Notes: generated by a model from the letters alone, not told the origin. A stretch of DNA of 64,000 nucleotides from Sinotaia quadrata (GCA_028829895.1 CM054184.1:25933201-25997200), one strand, 5' to 3'. Positions 11,905 to 22,540 are shown, counted from the stretch's first letter. Translations and numbers: made by a program.

Positions 11905-11909
11905 ATAGG
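11905..11909. repeat. Target-site duplication ATAGG (left)
   Basis: Five bases next to the left LTR equal those after the right LTR at 20,157-20,161, the duplication length usual for Ty3/Gypsy integrases. Confidence 0.93.
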
Positions 11910-13456
11910 TGTTACGTTTCCAGTATTTATTTAAAGACCCTGCTTAGAATAATTAAAAGACTTTAAATATAATTAATTCTTCCTCTCATATTCTACGCAG
12001 ACTGGTTGCTCAATTTATTATCTGACTAATTAAAAGTGCGTCTTGTAGTTCAGACGACAAATTTACAGACTAATAAACTGCGAACTTTTAGCTAGATTTG
12101 AAAACAGTTAAGTCCCTCTAAATTAATATGCACTCGTCATCAATCTTTCTGCTCATCCGCCCCCATTCAAATCTAAGAATTAATCTAATTGGTCTATTGT
12201 GCATAGAAATCAACTACTAAGAGGTATTAACAAAGAAAATAAGATTTAATAAAGTTTAACAAATTAACAATAAATCGAATGCAACGCGAATAGTCTTCAC
12301 TCTGTCTTTACGCGCCTATGCCTGATTTTTGTCAATCTAAATTGCCAGAAAAGTGTTCCTTTGAGATCTGTACACTTGATCTTGCACTTAGCTCTATTCT
12401 TGTATCCTTGGTCTCAACACTCAGTCATGCTGATTCGTTCCCTCAGTCCCCCTTTAACGACACACGTGGTGCATAAGGAATGATGTCCCTTTGTTAGTGG
12501 CTAGGAACTGGAATTTTTGCAGCATGGCCCTCAGAGTGGATTTCGACACGCTTACACCAATAAGCTAATGCAGGTGAGGCATGGTGAAACATGAACCATG
12601 AGCCGACCTGTGGATGCAACGTGTTTGGATATAATTCTCAACCTAACAGGTCCTACTTAGGCATGGCTCAATTAAATGCGCTGAACAAAGAGTTTCGACC
12701 TCGTGTCGCTTACAATTAAATTTTAGAAAAAATATAATCGTCTCACATGTGTTCCATTTAACAGTCATGACGTATGAAGCAATAAAATAGATACAACGTT
12801 AAATTAATGTTCATACAAGAGGTAATTCAAACCGACAGAGCGCTTCACAATTTACAATTAAAATTACACGCAATAATTGAATTACATGAAGAATTCATAT
12901 CGAGCGCAGCATTCTGGCTCTTAGTGAATTAAAACAATATAAATTAAAGTACAGAAATGGAAAAATGGTTACAATAAATTTATATTCCGTAACATATAGG
13001 TTTTCAGCTATTTCTCTGAACCATGCTCAAGTGTATATGGAAATCATATAATACATAGCACAAATACATACTTAAACAATACATAGGCAAATACTATTAA
13101 ATAAAATGATACCTTTGAGAGAAGTCGAAGGGTACCTTGATTCTCTATGGCGCCGGCTGCCTCTCACGACCCGAGTAAGCTGATGGAATTAGCTAAAATG
13201 TGCTCGAAGTGAGGGAGCGGAAGCGTGTGGGTACATATATAGAAAGGTATATTGCGTATCACGTGACTGTTCGCAAAGCATGTGGTTGGTTCGAGAACTG
13301 GACAATGGTCCTAAAGTTACATAACATCTTGACCTGTTCTAGAAGCACCTAGAAAAAGGAAGCTTTGAACAAAGGGCCAAGGGTTTCAAATATTCGAATT
13401 TGAAGTAAACAAGGCAAGTGGGTCACGAAGTCGGACAATTTTATCAGACTGTGACA
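11910..13456 (-). repeat. 3' LTR of the full-length element
   Basis: This 1,547-bp repeat matches 18,610-20,156 with a constant offset of 6,700 and one mismatch. On the element strand it runs from TGTCAC to GTAACA, the expected TG...CA ends. An aataaa-type signal on the element strand sits near its end (about 11,924-11,932). Confidence 0.97.
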
Positions 13457-13469
13457 CCCCCTTGCTTTT
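13457..13469 (-). promoter_or_regulatory. Polypurine tract
   Basis: Directly before the 3' LTR the element strand reads AAAAGCAAGGGGG, with a single pyrimidine. RNase H would spare this stretch to prime plus-strand DNA synthesis. Position and composition fit. Confidence 0.85.
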
Positions 13470-13679
13470 GAGGCGTTTATCTTGCCAAAGATAAAATGCC
13501 TCCTACAAATTATGTATGATAAAATGTAGAAGTCCACAATGAAGAAAAATTTACACAAAAAAAATTTCAACATTCCTAGAAATAAAGTGTGCAACTATAT
13601 TTCATATTTACAGGAAGGAATCCGTAGGGTTCAGTTAATTGATTAAACAACATTCTATCAGTACCGGCACTTGATGGCA
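13470..13679 (-). other. 3' untranslated part of the element
   Basis: About 210 bp separate the gag-pol stop from the polypurine tract. It is AT-rich with no further frame, so no envelope gene is present. Confidence 0.8.
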
Positions 13680-16600
13680 TCAAGCACGACTCATGTAATC
13701 TGCGCCAACATTCAAAGAACCTTTGATGTAATGAATATTTGCGTCATACTGTGTCAGAAACAAAGACCAACGCATTAAACGGCTGTTCGTAAATTGCGCC
13801 TGCCCGAGAAAGGCCAACGGCTGGTGGTCGCACTCAATGACAAAGGTTTTTCCGTACAAATAGTTTTCGAACTTTTTTATAGCCCAAACTATTGCAAGAC
13901 ATTCCTTTTCACTGGTGGAATATTTCTGTTCAGTAGTTGTGAGTTTACGGCTTGCATATGCAACTGGGTGTTTGGTGTCATTGTGTTCTTGTAATAACAC
14001 TGCTCCTAATCCTGTGTTGCTAGCATCAGTCCTTAACAAGAATGGTTTTGTCAAATCTGGCAGTTTAACAACTAAATCTGAAGTCAGTCTAGATTTCAGT
14101 GTGTCAAAAGCGTTTTGGCATGCATCAGTCCACACTACTTTTGTAGGCATATTCTTACGTGTCAAGTCAGTCAGAGGACATGCAATGGCACTAAAATCTG
14201 GTACGAATTTTCTGTAATAGTTAGCAAGACCAAGAAAACTTCTAACTTGTGTTTTTGTTAGCGGTTGTGAAGTGTCCTTAAGTTGTGCTATCTTAGCTTC
14301 ACTTGGCGACATAGTTCCATGACTCAACTTGTGTCCCAAGAAGTCTAAGGAGAATTGTGCTATTTCACACTTCGTAGGGCGGGCAGTGAGGTTGGCTTGT
14401 TTTAATCTGGCTAGCACATCTCGTAAGAGTGTTAAGTGCTCCTCCCATGTCTGGGTGCCTAGAATTAAATCATCCATGAAGTTCTCAACTCCACGTCCGT
14501 ACAGTGGTTCTAACAATGACCGCATCATTTTAGAAAAAATGCTTGGAGCGTTTGAAACTCCGAAAGGCATAACTTTCCATGTGTAGTTTCCTACTGGTGT
14601 AGTGAAAGCTAGTATGTGTCGATCAGTGTCCTTGACCTTGATTTGCCAAAAACCGCGTGACAAATCTATTTTGGTATAGTAATGAGCGTTAGCTAGCTTA
14701 GTGAAGATGAGATCCGGATCAGGGAGAGGTTCGGCACAAAACTCTGTCACTTGATTGAGTTTGCGATAGTCTACGCAAAAACGGAACGAGTTATCACGTT
14801 TTTTAATCAACACGATGGGTGATCCGTAGGCACTGTCAGTCTTCTCTATGACCCCTAGATCTAGCATAGTCTTAATCTCACGTCTAACGTCATCTATCTT
14901 AGCGTGTGGCAACGGATACGGCTTCAAACGTATCGGTTTGTTGTCAGTCAGCTTCAGTGAAAATTCTATTAAGTCTGTCAACCCTGGTTTGTCTGTCAGA
15001 GTAGATGAGAACTCATTAAGCAATTCATTCACTTCTTTTTTCTGTCTTTCTGTCAAGGCTTCATTTACCCTAACGTCTTTGACAGTTTCGTCCGTCTGTA
15101 GAGGACAGTTTGGTAAAGTACCAGTGACGCAATCAGTACCCCCCTCGTCTTCTGTAACTATCGTCGCTACGACAAAATCAGCTTGAGTGGTTTGATCCTC
15201 ACGGCTTATGTACTTTTTGAGTAGGTTAACATGAAAGATTTTCTCTCTCTTTCCTGTCTGCACCTTATAGTTCAGTCCCCCTAGCTTGGCGGTAACTACA
15301 AAGGGCCCCTTCCATTTCATCTGAAGTTTGTTATGTGCTTCAGGAAGCAACAGTAACACTTTGTCATTAACTTCAAATTCTCTAGGTTTGGTGTGCTTAT
15401 TGTAATATTCTGCCTGTCTAGACTGAGCTATCGTCAAGTTTTCCCGTGCTATCTTGCCTATAGTTTCAAGACGGTTTCTTAAGTCAGTGACGTATGTATA
15501 AGTTGTCTTAACTTCGTCATCTGTCTTTTCATCAGTCCAAAGTGCCTTCAAAATCATCATCGGTCCGCGTACAGTACGTCCGTAAAGTAGCTCAAATGGT
15601 GAAAACCCGGTGGAAGATTGTGGCACCTCCCTATATGCAAATAGTAGGGCAGGGATGTATCTGTCCCAGTCTTTCGGTTTATCAGTGGCGAGCTTTTTAA
15701 GTGCTGTTTTTAATGTCCCATTGTATTTTTCAATCAGACCATTTGCCTGGGGGTGGTATGGTGTGCAAGTAAGATGTTTGATGGAAAGTAAACGATTTAC
15801 TTCCTTCATTACGTTGCCTATGAATTGACTCCCCTGATCTGTCAAAATTTCAGTAGGAATTCCAACACGACTCCATAGACCGAAAAGGGCTTCGGCGACA
15901 GTTTCAGTATCAATATTTTTCAATGGTACTGCGTCGGCGAATCTTGTTGCGTAATCAATAGTGGTCAGCACGTATCGATTACCTCTCGTTGATGTGGGTA
16001 TTATAGGCCCAATCAAATCCAATGCTACGCGCTTGTAGGGTTCACTGATCAGTTCAGGCTCTCCTAACGGTGCGGGTCTGATTGAATTTTTAGACTGTGT
16101 TCTCTGGCATGTGTCGCAACTTAACACGAATCTACGGATATCGGCAGTGATGTCCGGCCAATAAAACTCACTTGTAATACGACTAGTTGTTTTTTGTACA
16201 CCCATGTGTGCACCAAAAAGACTCTCATGACCTAATCGTAATACGTCATTTCGTTTGGTTTGTGGAACGACTAATTGTTTCCGAAATTCGTCTCCCACTT
16301 TCGAATAGCGGTACAATAAACCCTTTTTCAGAATAATGCACGCTTTCTTATTCGAATCGTCAGTGTTGACGTCACTAACAAGTACAGCTTGTCTGCGTAA
16401 CTTGTCTAGTGTTTCGTCCTCAGCTTGTAATATTTTAATCTCGCTAACTGTTGCTTTATCTACGGCTGGTGCGGCAGACATCGGTGCAGTTACAGATTTG
16501 TCTTTACTACTCGCTGCTCTGGTTACAGCGTTAACCAGTGGTGGTTCAGTTGAAGTTTGTTTTTTGCACGGCAAAACATACTTGCAACCAAGGATCACGT

Positions 16601-17990
16601 CATGCGGTGAGTTTTCCATAACTGCCGCTTTGACTGTTCCTTCTACAAAGTCTGAAACAATCGAGACTTCAGCTACTGGTAAAATGTCTTGTTCGCCGTT
16701 TGCAAAGGTGACAGAGATTGTCTCCCCTGTGTAGTCGGTACGGTTAACTAATGATGCATTTACAATAGCGTCTAGCTCACACCCTGTATCAAGCAAAGCG
16801 ATTGTATCGTGACCGTTTGCCTGTACTGGTGTTCGATTCGACTTTTCTGTTTTAGGTGTATGACTTTCTACTGCGTAAACCTTAGCTGTTTTCTTTTCAG
16901 GACATGTTCGTGAAAAATGGCCACTATCACCACAAGTGTAACATGCAAGATTCTTTTTATCTTTCTGTTTGTCGGACTTGTTTTTAGTGTCGGGTTTAGA
17001 TGTTTTATCATCACGCTCATTAGGTGCCTTCCCGTCATTTTTCTTATCCTTTCGAGTCTGCGGTTCGTTCGGTCGAGACTTGTTGTTCGCGTGTGCGTTC
17101 GAGAATTGAGAATGTGCGTCATCAAAGCGATCGGCGGCGTTGCCTATCTCCTCTAGCGTAGATTTTTCCCTTATTGCTAAGTGAATCAGTAGATCTGATT
17201 TGTATGACCCGAGAATGTGGTCCTTTACCATTTCATCCCTAAGACCTGCGTACGTCTGTGGAGTTTCAGCTAGATCTATCCATCTTTGGAACAAGTCAGC
17301 TACGCGTCGTATGTACTGTGCGTGCGTCTCTGAACTGGCTTTAGTGGCCTGTTTAAACTTACGTCGGTATGTATCTGCTGTGAGTTTGTAACGTTTCAAT
17401 AATGCGGCCTTGACTGTGTCGTAATTATCTGACTCAGAATCGCTAAGCTTATTGAACTCGTTTTTCGCACTGCCCTGCAATAACCCCGATAAATTTATCG
17501 CCCAATGTTCCGCTGGAATGCTTGTTGCTCTGGCTAACTTTTCAAACGTTTTTAAATACGCGTCTATTTGATCTTTGTTCTCATCAAATGGGACCATATT
17601 TATCTTTGGAATGATGTTTTCAATTCTACTGTGATTATTTCCATCGCTAGAACGCGAATCACCACTGCTTCTGCGGTCACGGTTTGGATTGGTAACTTCT
17701 AGTTTCTTTACCTCCCATTCTAACCGTTTTATTTCCGCGTCTGCGGCGATGCGTTTGGCTTCTGTATCCGCTGCGATACGTTTTGTTTCAATGTCGGCTA
17801 GTCTTTCAGCCTCTAATTTTTTTGCTTCGCGGGCAGCTAACCGTTCTTCCCTTTCTATCTCTTGTCTCTCTTTTTCCGCTTTTTCCGCTTTCTCTAGCTC
17901 AGTTTTAATGTAGCTAGTCAGTTCGTCACCCTGGTATCCTATCATGATACCGGTTTCTTTCAGGTCTTCGATAACCTGTTTGCGATCCAT
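13680..17990 (-). CDS. Gag-Pol polyprotein, GmR1-like (IN before RT)
   Basis: The 1,436-residue single frame encodes all retrotransposition proteins. In order: a charged coiled coil (about 30-98); a capsid-type Gag region (about 130-295) whose second half (about 208-290) resembles a SCAN fold; a CCHC zinc knuckle (C350, C353, H358, C363); an aspartic protease (DTG 401-403); integrase with HHCC finger (H588, H595, C625, C628), D658-D718-E754 core with 35-residue spacing, and a GPF/HVNLL module (about 893-927); reverse transcriptase (about 1015-1200; D1109 and FMDD 1171-1174); RNase H (D1322, E1363, D1388). The ATG (AAAATGG context) has an in-frame TAA 9 nt upstream, so the start is firm. No stop or frameshift separates gag from pol. 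Usual Ty3/Gypsy order puts integrase last; here RNase H ends the protein. Confidence 0.97.
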   Translation of the reverse strand: MDRKQVIEDLKETGIMIGYQGDELTSYIKTELEKAEKAEKERQEIEREERLAAREAKKLEAERLADIETKRIAADTEAKRIAADAEIKRLEWEVKKLEVTNPNRDRRSSGDSRSSDGNNHSRIENIIPKINMVPFDENKDQIDAYLKTFEKLARATSIPAEHWAINLSGLLQGSAKNEFNKLSDSESDNYDTVKAALLKRYKLTADTYRRKFKQATKASSETHAQYIRRVADLFQRWIDLAETPQTYAGLRDEMVKDHILGSYKSDLLIHLAIREKSTLEEIGNAADRFDDAHSQFSNAHANNKSRPNEPQTRKDKKNDGKAPNERDDKTSKPDTKNKSDKQKDKKNLACYTCGDSGHFSRTCPEKKTAKVYAVESHTPKTEKSNRTPVQANGHDTIALLDTGCELDAIVNASLVNRTDYTGETISVTFANGEQDILPVAEVSIVSDFVEGTVKAAVMENSPHDVILGCKYVLPCKKQTSTEPPLVNAVTRAASSKDKSVTAPMSAAPAVDKATVSEIKILQAEDETLDKLRRQAVLVSDVNTDDSNKKACIILKKGLLYRYSKVGDEFRKQLVVPQTKRNDVLRLGHESLFGAHMGVQKTTSRITSEFYWPDITADIRRFVLSCDTCQRTQSKNSIRPAPLGEPELISEPYKRVALDLIGPIIPTSTRGNRYVLTTIDYATRFADAVPLKNIDTETVAEALFGLWSRVGIPTEILTDQGSQFIGNVMKEVNRLLSIKHLTCTPYHPQANGLIEKYNGTLKTALKKLATDKPKDWDRYIPALLFAYREVPQSSTGFSPFELLYGRTVRGPMMILKALWTDEKTDDEVKTTYTYVTDLRNRLETIGKIARENLTIAQSRQAEYYNKHTKPREFEVNDKVLLLLPEAHNKLQMKWKGPFVVTAKLGGLNYKVQTGKREKIFHVNLLKKYISREDQTTQADFVVATIVTEDEGGTDCVTGTLPNCPLQTDETVKDVRVNEALTERQKKEVNELLNEFSSTLTDKPGLTDLIEFSLKLTDNKPIRLKPYPLPHAKIDDVRREIKTMLDLGVIEKTDSAYGSPIVLIKKRDNSFRFCVDYRKLNQVTEFCAEPLPDPDLIFTKLANAHYYTKIDLSRGFWQIKVKDTDRHILAFTTPVGNYTWKVMPFGVSNAPSIFSKMMRSLLEPLYGRGVENFMDDLILGTQTWEEHLTLLRDVLARLKQANLTARPTKCEIAQFSLDFLGHKLSHGTMSPSEAKIAQLKDTSQPLTKTQVRSFLGLANYYRKFVPDFSAIACPLTDLTRKNMPTKVVWTDACQNAFDTLKSRLTSDLVVKLPDLTKPFLLRTDASNTGLGAVLLQEHNDTKHPVAYASRKLTTTEQKYSTSEKECLAIVWAIKKFENYLYGKTFVIECDHQPLAFLGQAQFTNSRLMRWSLFLTQYDANIHYIKGSLNVGADYMSRA

Positions 17991-18588
17991 TTTACTGTCT
18001 TAGCGCGCTGGCTACAATAAGAATGTATCTCGTGAATTGTGTGTTTTAACCGTCGGCGATAACTCCGCTTATCCCGAAAATAACTTTTAGGGTACAACCT
18101 TACAAAAATTATTTAATTTACTCAGAACACCTTCCGAAATAAATTACGCGTTAACTCTTTACACGTTTCACCTGCTTGTCACAGTGTCCGCTGTTCCAAG
18201 ACTTTCGTAATGTCACGGCTCCTACCATACAACATTACACATTATATCTAGCACCCTAAATATAATAGTCCGAAGTCTGTTACTACCGATAACTCTCCTA
18301 GCTGGCGGTATAACCTTCGACTCCTCACAATGAAGTACTCAGTAACACAATACTAAATAAATCATTCAATAGCTAACATGACATATTTAACTACGCTTAA
18401 ATATATCAACATTAACTAACATGCACGCTACTCTGCAAAAGAATACATGCACATGTCACAACAAAAGCAAAGAAAATCAGTGATACAAAAATCAAAAGAA
18501 CAATTGGCAATTCTGTTCGTTCGTTCGTTTCTAGGTTATGATGCGCCCTATGTATAAAAATGTTACAATTTACAATTTAATACATATC
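17991..18588 (-). other. 5' leader of the element
   Basis: About 600 bp lie between the primer site and the gag ATG. No frame of note is seen. By position the RNA packaging signal should be here, but no motif was recognised. Confidence 0.7.
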
Positions 18589-18607
18589 AATCCCGGACGG
18601 GCCCCCA
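18589..18607 (-). promoter_or_regulatory. Primer binding site, tRNA-Pro-like
   Basis: On the element strand, two bases after the 5' LTR, the sequence is TGGGGGCCCGTCCGGGATT. It pairs with the 3' end of animal tRNA-Pro, including CCA, with one mismatch from the commonest form (C in place of T at the seventh base). Recognised from memory of tRNA-Pro 3' ends. Confidence 0.82.
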
Positions 18608-18609
18608 CT

Positions 18610-20156
18610 TGTTACGTTTCCAGTATTTATTTAAAGACCCTGCTTAGAATAATTAAAAGACTTTAAATATAATTAATTCTTCCTCTCATATTCTACGCAG
18701 ACTGGTTGCTCAATTTATTATCTGACTAATTAAAAGTGCGTCTTGTAGTTCAGACGACAAATTTACAGACTAATAAACTGCGAACTTTTAGCTAGATTTG
18801 AAAACAGTTAAGTCCCTCTAAATTAATATGCACTCGTCATCAATCTTTCTGCTCATCCGCCCCCATTCAAATCTAAGAATTAATCTAATTGGTCTATTGT
18901 GCATAGAAATCAACTACTAAGAGGTATTAACAAAGAAAATAAGATTTAATAAAGTTTAACAAATTAACAATAAATCGAATGCAACGCGAATAGTCTTCAC
19001 TCTGTCTTTACGCGCCTATGCCTGATTTTTGTCAATCTAAATTGCCAGAAAAGTGTTCCTTTGAGATCGGTACACTTGATCTTGCACTTAGCTCTATTCT
19101 TGTATCCTTGGTCTCAACACTCAGTCATGCTGATTCGTTCCCTCAGTCCCCCTTTAACGACACACGTGGTGCATAAGGAATGATGTCCCTTTGTTAGTGG
19201 CTAGGAACTGGAATTTTTGCAGCATGGCCCTCAGAGTGGATTTCGACACGCTTACACCAATAAGCTAATGCAGGTGAGGCATGGTGAAACATGAACCATG
19301 AGCCGACCTGTGGATGCAACGTGTTTGGATATAATTCTCAACCTAACAGGTCCTACTTAGGCATGGCTCAATTAAATGCGCTGAACAAAGAGTTTCGACC
19401 TCGTGTCGCTTACAATTAAATTTTAGAAAAAATATAATCGTCTCACATGTGTTCCATTTAACAGTCATGACGTATGAAGCAATAAAATAGATACAACGTT
19501 AAATTAATGTTCATACAAGAGGTAATTCAAACCGACAGAGCGCTTCACAATTTACAATTAAAATTACACGCAATAATTGAATTACATGAAGAATTCATAT
19601 CGAGCGCAGCATTCTGGCTCTTAGTGAATTAAAACAATATAAATTAAAGTACAGAAATGGAAAAATGGTTACAATAAATTTATATTCCGTAACATATAGG
19701 TTTTCAGCTATTTCTCTGAACCATGCTCAAGTGTATATGGAAATCATATAATACATAGCACAAATACATACTTAAACAATACATAGGCAAATACTATTAA
19801 ATAAAATGATACCTTTGAGAGAAGTCGAAGGGTACCTTGATTCTCTATGGCGCCGGCTGCCTCTCACGACCCGAGTAAGCTGATGGAATTAGCTAAAATG
19901 TGCTCGAAGTGAGGGAGCGGAAGCGTGTGGGTACATATATAGAAAGGTATATTGCGTATCACGTGACTGTTCGCAAAGCATGTGGTTGGTTCGAGAACTG
20001 GACAATGGTCCTAAAGTTACATAACATCTTGACCTGTTCTAGAAGCACCTAGAAAAAGGAAGCTTTGAACAAAGGGCCAAGGGTTTCAAATATTCGAATT
20101 TGAAGTAAACAAGGCAAGTGGGTCACGAAGTCGGACAATTTTATCAGACTGTGACA
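18610..20156 (-). repeat. 5' LTR of the full-length element
   Basis: This 1,547-bp repeat has TGTCAC...GTAACA ends on the element strand. It should carry the promoter for the genomic RNA. Confidence 0.97.
19933..19943 (-). promoter_or_regulatory. TATA-like element in the 5' LTR
   Basis: The element strand reads ctatatatgtac about 215 bp into the LTR, a plausible place for the U3 promoter. It is the best TATA match noticed in the first third of the LTR. The transcription start cannot be fixed from sequence. Confidence 0.35.
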
Positions 20157-20161
20157 ATAGG
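20157..20161. repeat. Target-site duplication ATAGG (right)
   Basis: This copy matches the left duplication at 11,905-11,909. Confidence 0.93.
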
Positions 20162-20280
20162 TAATTATAAACTGTTTGTAAAACATTCAAATGTATCAGT
20201 GTTATTTTTTTATTTGGGTTGCATTTGTTATTTTTTCTTCCAATAGAATACATTTTTTTTTTTTGTTGGTATAAATAATT

Positions 20281-20820
20281 TTCATCTAGAATACTGTTGC
20301 AGCTTTAGTCATTCTAGTCATTTCATCTAGATTCTAGAACTACTGTTGCAGCTTTAGTCATTTCATCTAGAATACTGTTGCAGCTTTAGTCATTCTAGTC
20401 ATTTCATCTAGAAAACTGTTACAGCTTAAGTCATTCTAGTCATTTCACTAGAACACCTTTAACAGCTTTTGCAAGTCGGTTCATCTAGAATACTGTAATT
20501 TCTTTACTCATGCAAGTCATTTCACTAGAATACCATAACAGCTTTAGTCATGCAAGTCATTTGATCTATAACACCACAACATCTTTAGTTATGCAAGTCA
20601 TTTGATCTATAACACCACAACATCTTTAGTCATGCAAGTCATTTGATCTATAGCACCACAACATCTTTAGTCATGCAAGTCATTTGATCTATAACACCAT
20701 AACATCTTTAGTCATGCAAATCATTTCATCTATAACACCATAACAGCTTTAGTCATGCAAGTAATTTCATCATGAACATCATAATAGCTTTAGTCATCCA
20801 AGTCATTTAATCTACATAAA
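20281..20820 (+). repeat. Minisatellite, left arm of an inverted pair
   Basis: Units contain cagctttagtcatgcaagtc and atttcatctagaacacc with a period of roughly 40-60 bp and moderate divergence. The right arm (20,828-21,200) holds the same unit in reverse complement. Confidence 0.88.
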
Positions 20821-20827
20821 CTTGGTA

Positions 20828-21200
20828 AAGTGTTCAGGATGAATGGACTTGTATGACTAAAGCTGTTAGAGTGTTCATGATGAAATGACTGGTTGACTAA
20901 ACTGTTAAGGTGTTATAGATGAAAATGACTCACATGAATAAAGATGTGACAGTGTTCTAGATGAAATTACTTGATTGACTAAAGCGGTTAAAGTGATATA
21001 GATGAAATGACTTGCAAGACTAAAGCTGTTACAGTGTTCTAGATTAAATGACTTGCATGATAATGCTGTTGCAGTAATCTAGATGAAATGACTTGTATGA
21101 CTAAAGTAAGTTGTTTTGGTGTTCTAGACGAAATGACGTGCATGACTAGAGCAGTCACAGTATTCTAAATGAAATTACTTACATGACTAAATAAAGCACT
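20828..21200 (-). repeat. Minisatellite, right arm of an inverted pair
   Basis: Units read gttctagatgaaatgacttg then catgactaaagctgttaca, the reverse complement of the left-arm unit. Orientation switches near 20,820-20,828. Confidence 0.88.
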
Positions 21201-21399
21201 GTTACAAGCACTTCTGTAATTTAGAACACTTCACCTAGTTTTTGGCACACAATACACTTCAACTCGACAGTTGCATCTTTCTTCTGACGTTCATGTCCAT
21301 GAAAGCCAAACATGGCATCAACATTTCAGAATAAGGTCATGGCACCTGGAACGAACTGCCTTTTAGCTTAGAAAGATCTTAAGTTACCTTTCTTTACCA

Positions 21400-21668
21400 A
21401 CAACGCCTATCTTTCCCACATTTTTCTTACCTACAACACCTATTTATTTTACCTACTATACTTTTTCTTTACCCACAACACCTTTCTTTACTTACAACAC
21501 CTATCTGTACCTCCTAACCTGTCTTTACCTACAACACCTTTCTTTACCTACAACACCTTTCTTTACCTACAACACCTGTCTTTACCTACAACACCTGTCT
21601 TTACCTACAACACCTTTCTTTACTTACAACACCTATCTGTACCTCCTAACCTGTCTTTACCTACAATA
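21400..21668. repeat. Minisatellite, about 19-bp unit
   Basis: Repeats of acctacaacacctttcttt recur with variants (acctgtcttt, acctatctgt). A larger block, tttacttacaacacctatct, appears at both ends. Confidence 0.9.
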
Positions 21669-21726
21669 CCATCCATTTTTTTTTCATGATCTGTTTCTTT
21701 CATTATTATTGTTTATCAAACGTGTT

Positions 21727-22540
21727 TATGCTACATCATGTTGTAGTCAAGCATACTTTGCCACCATACATCAACAGTGTACAGTGTATCCTTACACTTA
21801 CACACTAGGGGTAGAAACATCTTGAATCTACCACAGTTGTGGCAGTTAATCAATAAACGGAAAATTTTTAGGAAAAACAAAAGGCTGATTCTTCCCAATA
21901 AAATATAATCAGGGAACAAATGCTAAATTTCCAGTTTATTTACCTCTAACTCCATTCCTTCTTACATTCAAGTTTTCTGCAACAGTATTTATTAGTCTGA
22001 TATAAGCATACAGCATAATAAATACAACATAACAATTTTGTGAACGTGTTCACTAGAAGCAATGTCAAGTGTTTAGCATACTACATACAAGCACCACAGT
22101 TCATAATTTGTAGAAACAATAGTCTACTCACATAATACATCTCTACATAAAACGCAAATATAACATATCAATAACAAAATGCACGAGATATTTCTAAGTC
22201 CATTCTCTCTCAATCAGTCAGTTAACTCACCATTAAGCTAACGGCCACCTTTCATGACCGGACTTCTTCCACATAAAATTCAAAGTGATTAAAAAATAAA
22301 TTCATTTCAACCGGTAAACTTTGATCACAGCCCATTGGCTGGTCTCGTTCTTGTAAATCTTAACCAATGGATAATAAAAACTACTCATCCACCTAAAACC
22401 AGTTTAGATTACATCAGCAATTTCTAGCATATTCTTCACCTGAGTTGTTTACTCCAAAAATATCATCATAAGCATGGTCTGGTCACGTTAACATTGGCAA
22501 CAAAGTTATAATTATTATATAGAAATAGGGATAAGTAATT
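21727..22540 (-). mobile_element. Partial LTR of the 1.6-kb solo-LTR family
   Basis: Blocks such as agcatactttgcc, cccaataaaatataatcagg, agcataataaatacaacata and cagcccattggctgg match the copy at 27.2-28.0 kb in the same order. Only the first half of the LTR (element orientation) is present. Its gaccagacc variant groups it with the copy at 45.2 kb. Confidence 0.75.

Larger units (their letters stand above)
11905..20161 (-). mobile_element. Complete GmR1-like Ty3/Gypsy LTR retrotransposon with target duplications
   Basis: The element spans 11,910-20,156 (8,247 bp) and is flanked by the 5-bp duplication ATAGG (11,905-11,909 and 20,157-20,161). It has two 1,547-bp LTRs, a tRNA-Pro-like primer site, one gag-pol frame and a polypurine tract, all in the right order on the minus strand. 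I compared the LTRs row by row and found one difference (12,369 T versus 19,069 G), so insertion was recent. Integrase lies before reverse transcriptase, which in the Ty3/Gypsy group marks the GmR1-like lineage. There is no envelope-like frame after RNase H. By sequence the copy appears complete; activity is not shown. Confidence 0.97.

Noticed and set aside
13470..13680. Envelope gene after pol (as in errantiviruses)
   Set aside because: Only about 210 bp lie between the pol stop and the polypurine tract; there is no room for an envelope frame.
13794..17913. Plus-strand frames of 62-132 codons inside the retrotransposon
   Set aside because: They are antisense shadows of the gag-pol frame.
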